Part shown: piece by piece, positions 1 to 5,188 of the stretch | How positions within the stretch are numbered: the first letter of the stretch is position 1 | How the letters are laid out: every line of letters starts with the position of its first letter | Source: Clostridia bacterium | Lineage (GTDB): Bacteria > Bacillota > Clostridia > Oscillospirales > CAG-272 | Assembly (NCBI GenBank): GCA_017411935.1 | Contig: JAFQPC010000156.1 | Span: forward strand, 1 to 7,398 | Direction of reading: 5' to 3' | Length of the DNA: 7,398 bases | Notes under the pieces: generated by a model | Database searches by the model: none | What the model saw: only the letters and a program-made list of their open reading frames with translations | Told to the model about the DNA's origin: nothing | Position numbers and translations under genes: made by a program

Positions 1-349
1 CCCGCTCGGAAAGTCTGTATGAGCTACCGATGATCAGACAAATTTCTCCGTGCGTTTGCGAGACTTCTTCGATCTTCTCTGCAAGCTCCTCCGAAGAAAG
101 CTGTTTTCCCTCGACGCACATCGCAATTGCATAGGCTCTCGGTGGGATCTGCGCGAGAATCTTTTCGGCTTCTTTGTCGAGCGCTGCGCGGATCTCCGCC
201 TCCGACGGACGCTCCGAAAGCTTTTCTTCTTTCAGCTGAACCTCTTCGAATCGACAGAGCGCACCAAGTCGTTTCTGATATTCCGCCGAAGCGCTTCTCC
301 AATATTCTTCTTTGAGCGTTCCTACGGTAATAAGTTTCACTCCGATCAT
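1..349 (-). CDS. rlmH: RlmH, 23S rRNA pseudouridine-1915 N3-methyltransferase (3' end cut by window edge)
   Basis: RlmH is a SPOUT-class enzyme that uses SAM to methylate pseudouridine 1915 in helix 69 of 23S rRNA on the assembled ribosome. About 116 N-terminal residues are present. The protein starts MIGVKLITVGTLKEEYW, continues with EYQKRL, then EGKQLSSEEL, and reaches the SAM-loop region as LIIGSSYRLSER at the edge. This matches the family order (start KI..VGK.K..Y, EGK..SSE.., FVIGGS.GL). The C-terminal YRA..I..G..YH tail would lie outside. The ATG at 349 overlaps the TGA of the upstream WalJ gene by 4 nt, and GAGGGGG just before it serves as the ribosome binding site, so translation is probably coupled. 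Oddity: the usual GGxxG of the SAM loop reads GSSYR here. The family call is firm; full activity cannot be judged from a partial gene. Confidence 0.9.
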   Translation of the reverse strand, partial: MIGVKLITVGTLKEEYWRSASAEYQKRLGALCRFEEVQLKEEKLSERPSEAEIRAALDKEAEKILAQIPPRAYAIAMCVEGKQLSSEELAEKIEEVSQTHGEICLIIGSSYRLSER

Positions 350-1152
350 ATTGCCCCCTCCTCTCGGCTCAAAAGCTTCGTCGGGCAATCGGGTGCGGCA
401 ACGCACACGCAAACGCCGTCATCTCCGACAGCACACATTGCTTCGTTGAGTGCTAGGCTCGGCTCGTTATTTTCCTCGCTCAGGTGGGCAAGCAAGATCG
501 ATCTTGCGCCCTCCTCAGCAAGCTCGGCGCAAAATGCCGCGCTGTCGGCATTGGAAAGGTGACCGTAGCGCGAACGAATGCGCTTTTTGAGATCATACGG
601 ATATGAGCCCCTCATCAGCATTTCTACGTCGTGATTCGATTCGAGCACCACGGCTTCACAACCCAGAAGTCCGCCTCTTACCTCGTCCGAAACGTATCCG
701 AGGTCGGTCGCAACGCCAAGAGCGTGCACGCCGTTCTCGTCTTCAAATTCGATACGGTATCCAACACTCATACGACTGTCGTGCGAGGTTCGAAAAGAGC
801 GCACCGTCAGCTCGCCGACCGCCACGCAAAAGCAAGGATCGTGGCGCACCAGACGTGCGTGGATCGGAGCATCGGGCGTACGGTCAAAGATCGCCGCCGA
901 CACTCCCGTCATATGGATCGGAATCTCGTGATATTTTGCGAGTATTTCGAGTGCCGAGGTGTGGTCGTGATGGTCGTGGGTAACAAAGATCGCTTTGATC
1001 TTCTCAATATCCGAGCCGATCTCACGCAAGGAATTGCAAAGCGTCCGTGCGCTTTTTCCCGCATCGATCAAAATCGCATCGTCTCCCACGCGCACAAAGA
1101 TCGAATTTCCCTTCGAGCCCGAATACAGCGATGTAACGTTCCATTTTTTCAT
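346..1152 (-). CDS. walJ: WalJ/YycJ-type metallo-beta-lactamase-fold hydrolase
   Basis: A 268-residue MBL-fold protein of the WalJ/YycJ family, proposed in Firmicutes to be a metal-dependent (possibly DNA-acting) hydrolase tied to cell-wall and division control; its substrate is not settled. Residues 8-19 (SLYSGSKGNSIF) and IDAG at 29-32 form the first strands. The metal motif HxHxDH is THDHHDH at 58-64. Later come ATDLGYVSDEV near 148-158, LESNHDVEML near 170-179, GHLSN at 197-201 and LAHLSEENN near 221-229. All are characteristic of this family and all ligands appear intact. A TTG start 33 nt upstream at 1185 is possible, but GAGG eight bases before the ATG at 1152 and the homology start favour 1152. 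The gene begins 10 nt after the membrane-protein gene and overlaps rlmH by 4 nt. The WalJ-RlmH neighbourhood is common in Firmicutes. Confidence 0.9.
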   Translation of the reverse strand: MKKWNVTSLYSGSKGNSIFVRVGDDAILIDAGKSARTLCNSLREIGSDIEKIKAIFVTHDHHDHTSALEILAKYHEIPIHMTGVSAAIFDRTPDAPIHARLVRHDPCFCVAVGELTVRSFRTSHDSRMSVGYRIEFEDENGVHALGVATDLGYVSDEVRGGLLGCEAVVLESNHDVEMLMRGSYPYDLKKRIRSRYGHLSNADSAAFCAELAEEGARSILLAHLSEENNEPSLALNEAMCAVGDDGVCVCVAAPDCPTKLLSREEGAI

Positions 1153-1162
1153 CGAAATCGCC

Positions 1163-1567
1163 TCACTTGGTAAACATCTCAACAAAAAACGGAATCACAA
1201 ACAGCTCCATCGCGTCGATCGCAAAGGTAAAAAGAAAAGCAAAGATCGGCAAGATCATCCAACGCGATTTCTTCTGACGGCGAATTCCATCCTCGATGAA
1301 TTCAGTCTTTTGCTCCTCGCTCCAATCATCGGGAAGCATCTCGGGCGTCACACCGCGGCGTGTCATTCCACGATTGTAAATAAGATAAGCGACAACAAAC
1401 GCGACCGAGAGCACCATATAGGCGATCAAAACGATCTCAAAATGCGGAAAGTTCATCATCAACCGATAAAAAAGAAAAACGGCAAGCGTTACGAGAATCA
1501 AAAGGATCAGCGTAACGACAGCTTTGGTATAGGGCTTTTTCGGCGTTTTTTTCGATTTTTCTAACAT
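1163..1567 (-). CDS. Small three-helix membrane protein, unknown function
   Basis: A 134-residue protein that I do not recognise as a named family. It has a basic N-terminus (residues 1-15, KSKKTPKKP) and then hydrophobic segments at about 16-36, 43-64 and 103-128. Between the second and third lies a charged loop (66-102) with RGMTRRGVTPEMLPDDWSEE, two acidic stretches and a basic RRQKKSR just before the last helix. By the positive-inside rule the N-terminus should be cytoplasmic, which puts the loop on the cytoplasmic side and the C-terminus outside. There is no signal peptide cleavage site, cysteine or catalytic motif. The ATG at 1567 follows a weak AAAAGAGA site and lies 13 nt after the galK stop; its own stop is 10 nt before walJ. 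It is therefore an operon member, and a membrane role near WalJ is only suggested by position. Confidence 0.8.
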   Translation of the reverse strand: MLEKSKKTPKKPYTKAVVTLILLILVTLAVFLFYRLMMNFPHFEIVLIAYMVLSVAFVVAYLIYNRGMTRRGVTPEMLPDDWSEEQKTEFIEDGIRRQKKSRWMILPIFAFLFTFAIDAMELFVIPFFVEMFTK

Positions 1568-1580
1568 AGTTTTTCTCTTT

Positions 1581-2861
1581 TCATAAAATTTTCATTGCGC
1601 TCTCCGAACGGATACGAAGAACGGTGCAAGCACCCTCTCCGAACACCTGCTCCATCCGAGAGCAGAATTTTGAGACGAGCGCTGTCGGAACGTAGGCTTG
1701 GATCGTACCCGCAAAGCCGCCACCGTGAACACGCCACGCGCCGACGCCCGAAAGCTGATCTTCGGCAAGGCAGAGCGCGAGAGAAATTCCCTGCTCCGAG
1801 GGATTTTTTGCGGCATAAACGTTTTGCAGATAGCAGAAGGACGAGCGTCCCGAGGCAATCACCTGCGAAAGAAATCCGTCAAAATCCCCCGCAAGAAGCA
1901 TCTCCTTTTGTGTGTCAACACGCGCGTTTTCGGCAAAAAAATGCATCGCACGCAGTACCGCACGGTCGCTTAAGCTTGTGCGAAGCGTCGGAAGAAGCGC
2001 CCAAAAATCTCGCTCGTCCACCTCACGAAGTACATTCTTTCCGAGTGCGACTGCCACCGATTTCATCTCGGCGGGAACTGCGGCATAATCGTCGGTCAGA
2101 TCGGCGTGATCTCCGCCCGTGTTGACGATACAAAGACGGTACCCCTTCTCGTCAAGATCCAACTTGACCCGATCAATTTCGGGATCGTTCGGCACACGAA
2201 AATCAATTGCCACAACACCGCCAAGGGCGCAGGCAAGCTGATCCATCAGTCCGCAAGGCTTTCCGAAAAAGTCTCGCTCTGCCGATTGAGAGATCTTCGA
2301 AATCTCAACAAGTGAGACCCCTCCCCCGTTATAAAACTCATTCAGGATCGTTCCGATCATATTTTCGAATACAGCAGAAGACGAAAGACCCGAACCCTTG
2401 GGAACGTTCGAGATCGTGTAAGCATCAAATCCGCCAACGCAATAACCGCGTGACAAAAATCCCGCCAAAACGCCCGAAATCAGTGCCGACGAGCTTCCGT
2501 AGCCGGCTGGGTTCGGAGTAAGGTCGGAAGAAACATTTACCACGTCCTCGGGAAATCCCTCGCTCTTCAGACGAACGACCGAATCGGTGCTCGGAGAAGC
2601 GACCGCGATCATATCGAGATCGACCGACGCGGCAATGACCTTGCCGAGATTATGGTCGGTATGGTTGCCCGAAAGCTCGCTGCGTCCGGGAACCGAAAAA
2701 AGAGCAACATCGCGGTCTTCTCCGTACCGTGCCGAAAAGTGCGAAATGGCAGAAAGATAGCGTTCTCTTTGCGCTGCTATCTTCTCCGAACCGTAAAGGC
2801 GGGTGAGAACGCAGTCAAGCTTGCCTGACAAAATATAAGAAATCATTTCGGAAGATTTCAT
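1581..2861 (-). CDS. galK: Galactokinase-family GHMP sugar kinase
   Basis: A 426-residue GHMP kinase of the galactokinase type; in the Leloir pathway this family phosphorylates galactose at C1 with ATP. Motif 1 at 58-70 reads PGRSELSGNHTDH, motif 2 (ATP loop) at 154-165 reads PKGSGLSSSAVF, the likely catalytic Asp is D207 in CGLMDQL, and motif 3 at 376-387 reads WRVHGGGFAGTI. The N-terminal 50 residues before motif 1 are the longer type seen in Clostridia. Motif 1 has GNHTDH where classical enzymes have GEHTDY, so the sugar contact Glu is Asn here; substrate range may differ. The ATG at 2861 follows AAAGGA at 8-nt spacing; an in-frame TTG at 2882 lacks a ribosome binding site. It is first in the operon, with no galT, galE or sugar transporter visible nearby. 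Confidence 0.88.
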   Translation of the reverse strand: MKSSEMISYILSGKLDCVLTRLYGSEKIAAQRERYLSAISHFSARYGEDRDVALFSVPGRSELSGNHTDHNLGKVIAASVDLDMIAVASPSTDSVVRLKSEGFPEDVVNVSSDLTPNPAGYGSSSALISGVLAGFLSRGYCVGGFDAYTISNVPKGSGLSSSAVFENMIGTILNEFYNGGGVSLVEISKISQSAERDFFGKPCGLMDQLACALGGVVAIDFRVPNDPEIDRVKLDLDEKGYRLCIVNTGGDHADLTDDYAAVPAEMKSVAVALGKNVLREVDERDFWALLPTLRTSLSDRAVLRAMHFFAENARVDTQKEMLLAGDFDGFLSQVIASGRSSFCYLQNVYAAKNPSEQGISLALCLAEDQLSGVGAWRVHGGGFAGTIQAYVPTALVSKFCSRMEQVFGEGACTVLRIRSESAMKIL

Positions 2862-2894
2862 TGAAAAAATCCTTTCATCCAAGCAATATATTTT

Positions 2895-2923
2895 ATTATA
2901 TCATACTCAAAAAAGGTGTGCAA
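2895..2923 (-). promoter_or_regulatory. Sigma-A promoter of the galK-walJ-rlmH operon
   Basis: Read on the minus strand, TTGCAC (2923-2918), a 17-nt spacer and TATAAT (2900-2895), with TG one base before the -10 (TATGATATAAT). The predicted start near 2888 leaves about 27 nt of leader before the galK ATG. No other promoter is evident inside the four-gene run, so all four genes probably share it. Confidence 0.8.
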
Positions 2924-2990
2924 GAGACTTTGTGTTTTTTTTCGTTGAAAACCGCATATTTTTGTTGCCATAGAGAATGCTAATAAAAAG

Positions 2991-3003
2991 TTGACAGTGT
3001 CAA
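2991..3003. promoter_or_regulatory. 13-bp perfect palindrome, candidate operator
   Basis: TTGACA-G-TGTCAA is a perfect inverted repeat with 6-bp arms. It lies just upstream of the ribosome binding site of the PtsI-like gene and just after a weak extended -10 (TGC TAATAA, 2978-2986). A repressor bound here would cover the transcription start. The left arm is also a consensus -35 box, but a matching -10 at 17 nt would fall on the start codon, so that reading is poor. No regulator can be named. Confidence 0.35.
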
Positions 3004-3019
3004 GGGAGAGGGAGATAGA

Positions 3020-3574
3020 ATGGAAGCAGAAGAAAACAAAAACGATGGAATTCTCGTGGATTGTTCGGCTCTTTTTGAAGGCGGCGAAGAGGGAGAGCAA
3101 CGACTCTACGAAACACTCCGAGCGATTGCCGAAGAATCCCCCGAAAGAGAAATTTCCGCACTTGTATCCTGCGATCAGAAAGAAAAAACCGAAACACAAA
3201 TCAAAGCAGTCTTCCGCGCCGCCGTATACGGCGAGATTTCCCTGCTCTTTGGCGATGTTTTCACAAACGAAGATGCCGAAGAAGCCAAGGAATGTGCGCA
3301 GCGCTCCTTTCGTTCTCTCTTGGAAGAAGGCCGTGAATTTAATGGATTTATCCCAAAAGGAATTTTGATTGATACCCCCTTTGCACTCCTCTCGAAGATC
3401 TCTGAGCAAGGCTTCGATTTTTTCTGTCTTGACGAAAAACGCCTGATCCGTCTTTTTGTAGGAGCAAGTAACGGAAATGAAGTGGCAGCACTTCAAATTT
3501 TAAATGATCTGTGTGAAAAAAATCTTCAAAAAATTTCAAAAAAGGTATTGACAAAGCGAAAAAATATGATATAA
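3020..3574 (+). CDS. PtsI (PTS enzyme I) C-terminal-domain-like protein, degenerate, probably no PEP catalysis
   Basis: A 184-residue protein whose blocks follow the PEP-binding barrel of enzyme I in order. DGILVDCSALFEGG (9-22) resembles the GIGLLRTEFLF strand; the EGEQRLYETLRAIAEE segment fits the EEEQF..Y..VAE helix. QIKAVFRAAVYG (60-71) fits QLRAILRASAYG, GILIDTP (114-120) fits GIMIETP, and DFFCLDEKRL (133-142) fits DFFSIGTNDL. About 30 residues holding the GWRAIR segment are missing between residues 54 and 60. The metal and PEP ligands are replaced (Glu to D118, Asn-Asp to K140-R141, the later Arg to N151), and the protein ends before the catalytic-cysteine segment. It has no phospho-histidine domain. 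The ATG at 3020 follows a very purine-rich GGGAGAGGGAG site. It may be a regulatory or structural pseudoenzyme, or a decaying paralog. Homology is judged by eye. Confidence 0.6.
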   Translation: MEAEENKNDGILVDCSALFEGGEEGEQRLYETLRAIAEESPEREISALVSCDQKEKTETQIKAVFRAAVYGEISLLFGDVFTNEDAEEAKECAQRSFRSLLEEGREFNGFIPKGILIDTPFALLSKISEQGFDFFCLDEKRLIRLFVGASNGNEVAALQILNDLCEKNLQKISKKVLTKRKNMI

Positions 3575-3575
3575 T
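3548..3575 (+). promoter_or_regulatory. Sigma-A promoter of tRNA-Arg
   Basis: TTGACA (3548-3553), a 16-nt spacer and TATAAT (3570-3575), with an extended TG (TATGATATAAT); both boxes are exact consensus. It lies wholly within the last codons of the PtsI-like gene, whose TAA stop (3572-3574) sits inside the -10 box. Transcription should start near 3582, about 33 nt before the mature tRNA. The leader has an imperfect hairpin at 3590-3608. Confidence 0.85.
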
Positions 3576-3614
3576 ATATAGGCACGCAAGGAACGAAGCA
3601 TCGTTTCCGTGTAT

Positions 3615-3691
3615 GCGGCGTTAGCTCAGCTGGATAGAGTGTTTGGCTACGAACCAAAAGGTCGGGGGTTCGAATCCCTTACGCCGTGCCA
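3615..3691 (+). tRNA. tRNA-Arg(ACG), with encoded CCA
   Basis: A complete 77-nt cloverleaf. The acceptor strands GCGGCGT (3615-3621) and ACGCCGT (3681-3687) pair, with one G-T at the first position. The D stem is GCTC/GAGT, the anticodon stem TTTGG/CCAAA, and the loop CTACGAA carries anticodon ACG. The T stem GGGGG/CCCTT encloses TTCGAAT. The discriminator is G3688, followed by CCA. It should read CGN Arg codons after A34-to-inosine editing. The 3' end is duplicated downstream. Confidence 0.97.
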
Positions 3692-3695
3692 AAAA
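3671..3695 (+). repeat. 25-bp direct repeat, copy 1 (tRNA-Arg 3' end; att-like)
   Basis: Runs from the T loop through the acceptor strand and CCA into the following A run. It is identical to 3860-3884. A repeat that starts inside the T loop and ends just past a tRNA is the classic signature of tyrosine-recombinase integration at a tRNA 3' end, although here only 189 bp separate the copies. Confidence 0.85.
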
Positions 3696-3729
3696 AGAAG
3701 CATCATCAAAAGAGGGTGCTTCTTTTTTT
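3692..3729 (+). terminator. Intrinsic terminator after tRNA-Arg
   Basis: AGAAGCA (3696-3702) pairs with TGCTTCT (3717-3723); the stem extends by the flanking A and T runs and by a T-G and a C-G pair inward. A seven-T run follows, directly after the tRNA CCA. Confidence 0.8.
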
Positions 3730-3764
3730 GTGCGGATCAAAAATAGGGATTCGAACGCAATGAG

Positions 3765-3792
3765 AAAACAACACGGTGTGTTGTTTTTGAGT
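3765..3792 (+). terminator. Second terminator-like hairpin inside the repeat-flanked segment
   Basis: AAAACAACAC (3765-3774) pairs perfectly with GTGTTGTTTT (3778-3787) around a three-base GGT loop. The stem ends in a T run. No gene sits immediately upstream, so it may be a backup terminator, a small-RNA end or a recombination structure. Confidence 0.45.
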
Positions 3793-3802
3793 GGTGACCG
3801 AA

Positions 3803-3854
3803 GATTTTTGCGAAACATTACAAAAGATAAGATTCGAAATGTTGAGCAAAAATC
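3803..3854. repeat. 17-bp imperfect inverted repeat
   Basis: The left arm 3803-3819 (GATTTTTGCGAAACATT) and right arm 3838-3854 pair at 15 of 17 positions around an 18-nt spacer. It lies just inside the second copy of the 25-bp direct repeat. Function unknown; it could be a folded RNA or a recombinase arm site. Confidence 0.6.
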
Positions 3855-3859
3855 AAGAA

Positions 3860-3884
3860 CGAATCCCTTACGCCGTGCCAAAAA
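3860..3884 (+). repeat. 25-bp direct repeat, copy 2 (displaced tRNA-Arg 3' end; att-like)
   Basis: Exact copy of 3671-3695 with no tRNA body before it. The strong terminator starting at 3882 would have followed the tRNA directly if the 189-bp segment were removed, so this copy probably marks the original tRNA end. Confidence 0.85.
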
Positions 3885-3917
3885 TAAAGGGGATCGCATT
3901 TGCGATCCCCTTTATTT
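3882..3917. terminator. Bidirectional terminator between tRNA-Arg and the zinc-ribbon gene
   Basis: Perfect 16-bp stem (3882-3897 with 3902-3917) around a four-base ATTT loop. The GC-rich core GGGGATCGC is flanked by A-rich and T-rich ends on both sides, so it can stop plus-strand transcripts and also the minus-strand zinc-ribbon transcript that converges on it. Confidence 0.88.
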
Positions 3918-3959
3918 GCTCATAAATTGAGATATCAATTTTATTTTGATACGGCAACC

Positions 3960-4277
3960 TTACTGAGCGTTCTTCATCTCCTCGAAGCAAGCACTGCAGT
4001 AGACAGGTCTGTCGTTGGAAGGCTGGAAAATAACCTTCGCAACGCCGCCGCACTTAGCACACGTGGTCTCGAAGTATTCACGCGGAGCTCTTCCTGCGTT
4101 CTTCTTTGCATCACGGCAAGCCTTGCAGCTCTTGGGCTTGTTCTGGAAGCCCTTTTCCTTGTAGAATCTCTGCTCGCCTGCAGTGAACACGAATTCGTTT
4201 CCGCACTCCTTGCAAACCAGAGTTTCGTCGACAAACTCGTCTTCAGTGAATTCTCCGACTCTTACTTCTTCGTTCAT
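3960..4277 (-). CDS. Two-module zinc-ribbon protein
   Basis: A 105-residue protein with two Cys4 zinc sites. The first is C22/C25 with C51/C54, framing the conserved FTAGEQRFYKEKGFQNKP stretch (31-48) typical of a small Clostridia zinc-ribbon domain. The second is C73/C76 with C94/C97, containing FQPSNDRPVYC (84-94). The N-terminus is acidic. Such proteins are thought to bind nucleic acid or protein partners, but no role is established and none is inferred here. The ATG at 4277 follows GAGG at 7-nt spacing. It lies 86 nt after the sigma-factor gene on the same strand; an AT-rich TTGGCT/TATAAT pair with a short 15-nt spacer at 4345-4371 is only a weak promoter candidate, so read-through from the sigma gene is possible. 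The transcript ends at the 3882-3917 terminator. Confidence 0.88.
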   Translation of the reverse strand: MNEEVRVGEFTEDEFVDETLVCKECGNEFVFTAGEQRFYKEKGFQNKPKSCKACRDAKKNAGRAPREYFETTCAKCGGVAKVIFQPSNDRPVYCSACFEEMKNAQ

Positions 4278-4363
4278 GATTTTACCTCGCTTTGTAAAAT
4301 GGTTTTATATCTGATCGGTTTCCCGAATCATTCGACAATATAATATTATAATATAATGAGGAA

Positions 4364-4942
4364 TCAGCCAAGCACCGTCCGAAGCTTTTTGCGAATTCGG
4401 TAAATGGCATTCGCAATCGACTTTTCGTCGCGCCCGACCGTCTTTCCGATCTCCTTTGCGGTTCTTCCCGACAAATAGAGATTCCAAACACGATATTCAA
4501 ACTCCGAAAGATTTTCGCGGATCACGGCATAAAGTGCGCTCAAACGCTCCTCTTCCAACAGTCTCTCCGCGGGGTCTTCGCTCTCCCCTGCCAGCTCGAT
4601 CTCGCCTTTCGAATCGTAGGAAAGCTCCTCGATGGGATTTTTCCTTGCCCGAAGCTTCGAAATGAGCGCATTGGAAAGACAGATCTTTGCGTAAAGCCCG
4701 AATTCTACGTCGCGCTGCTCCAAATCATAGGAAAGCACCGAACGGTAAAACGCGACTGCAGCCTCCTGTCGAAGATCTTCGCGAGAGGTCGCGGAGTCCT
4801 CCTCGCCCGAAAATTTCGTTACGAGCGATTCAATGAGTGGCTGATATTTTAAAAGAAGCTCGTCAAACGCGGCTTCGTCTCCCGCGCGAAAGCGGCAGAT
4901 GAGCTCTGATGCCCGATCGGTTCCCTTGTTTGACTGTTCCAT
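4364..4942 (-). CDS. SigH (Spo0H)-like sigma-70 family sigma factor
   Basis: A 192-residue group of sigma region 2 plus region 4, which directs RNA polymerase to alternative promoters. Region 2 covers about 13-102: GDEAAFDELLLKYQPLI, then REDLRQEAAVAFYRSV (54-69) and YAKICLSNALISKLRARKN (84-102). A linker rich in acidic residues follows. Region 4 is at about 132-192 with LSEFEYRVWNLYLSGRTAKEI and the DNA-recognition helix VGRDEKSIANAIYRIRKKL. The VGRDEKSIANA.YR.RKKL ending closely mirrors SigH of spore-formers (R..KSIDNALQR.KRKL). It is shorter than typical SigH (about 215 residues), so it may be a paralog rather than the sporulation factor itself. The start is set by GGAGG four bases before the ATG at 4942. 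No anti-sigma gene is adjacent. Confidence 0.85.
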   Translation of the reverse strand: MEQSNKGTDRASELICRFRAGDEAAFDELLLKYQPLIESLVTKFSGEEDSATSREDLRQEAAVAFYRSVLSYDLEQRDVEFGLYAKICLSNALISKLRARKNPIEELSYDSKGEIELAGESEDPAERLLEEERLSALYAVIRENLSEFEYRVWNLYLSGRTAKEIGKTVGRDEKSIANAIYRIRKKLRTVLG

Positions 4943-4979
4943 GCTTCCTCCATCACACGAACATACGTGCTTAACTTTA

Positions 4980-5007
4980 ATTATATCATAAAAATGTATA
5001 ATGTCAA
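4980..5007 (-). promoter_or_regulatory. Sigma-A promoter of the SigH-like gene
   Basis: On the minus strand TTGACA (5007-5002), a 16-nt spacer and TATAAT (4985-4980), with extended TG (TATGATATAAT). Both boxes are exact consensus. The start is near 4973, giving about 30 nt of leader. The sigma gene thus looks driven by the housekeeping polymerase at high basal strength. Confidence 0.82.
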
Positions 5008-5188
5008 GAGTGATTTTTAAATATTTTTTGTTGGATTTTCACGAAAAATGACTTTTCGGAGCATTTTAAACAAAAACCAATTGCCTTTCTTGGTAAAAAA
5101 GATGAACAAATCGTAAAATCTTCGTGAATATTCACAGTTTTTTTGATGAAAAATCAGCAAATTATCTATGAATAAAATTGAATAAAAT
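5008..5188. other. AT-rich intergenic stretch without a gene
   Basis: No reading frame is credible here. Seen: a 12-bp perfect palindrome GTGAATATTCAC at 5124-5135; a 5-bp hairpin ACCAA/TTGGT at 5076-5094 that, on the minus strand, is followed by TTTTTGTTT and could weakly terminate the DUF4364 transcript; and CGAAAA/TTTTCG near 5042-5058. No strong terminator is visible for the DUF4364 gene. Confidence 0.5.

Noticed and set aside
1153..1185. Earlier TTG start for WalJ at 1185
   Set aside because: It would overlap the upstream gene by 23 nt and has no ribosome binding site, unlike the ATG at 1152.
2858..3496. A 212-codon minus-strand frame antisense to the PtsI-like gene
   Set aside because: It is a shadow: it has no ribosome binding site, reads through the galK promoter, and has low-complexity Phe-rich composition, while the plus-strand frame has a strong start and family similarity.
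3671..3884. CRISPR array or tandem repeat
   Set aside because: Only two copies of a 25-bp unit with one 164-bp spacer, and the unit is plain tRNA sequence.
3621..3930. Long open frames on both strands across the tRNA-Arg and its repeat (92 and 95 codons, with RRKGFEPPTFWF and NQKVGGSNP)
   Set aside because: These are translations of tRNA sequence, a well-known source of false proteins; the NPLRRAK and LARRKGF repeats in them only reflect the 25-bp DNA repeat.
5124..5135. Palindrome GTGAATATTCAC as a terminator or operator
   Set aside because: It has no loop for a terminator hairpin and is not near a promoter box; 12-bp AT-rich palindromes also arise by chance.
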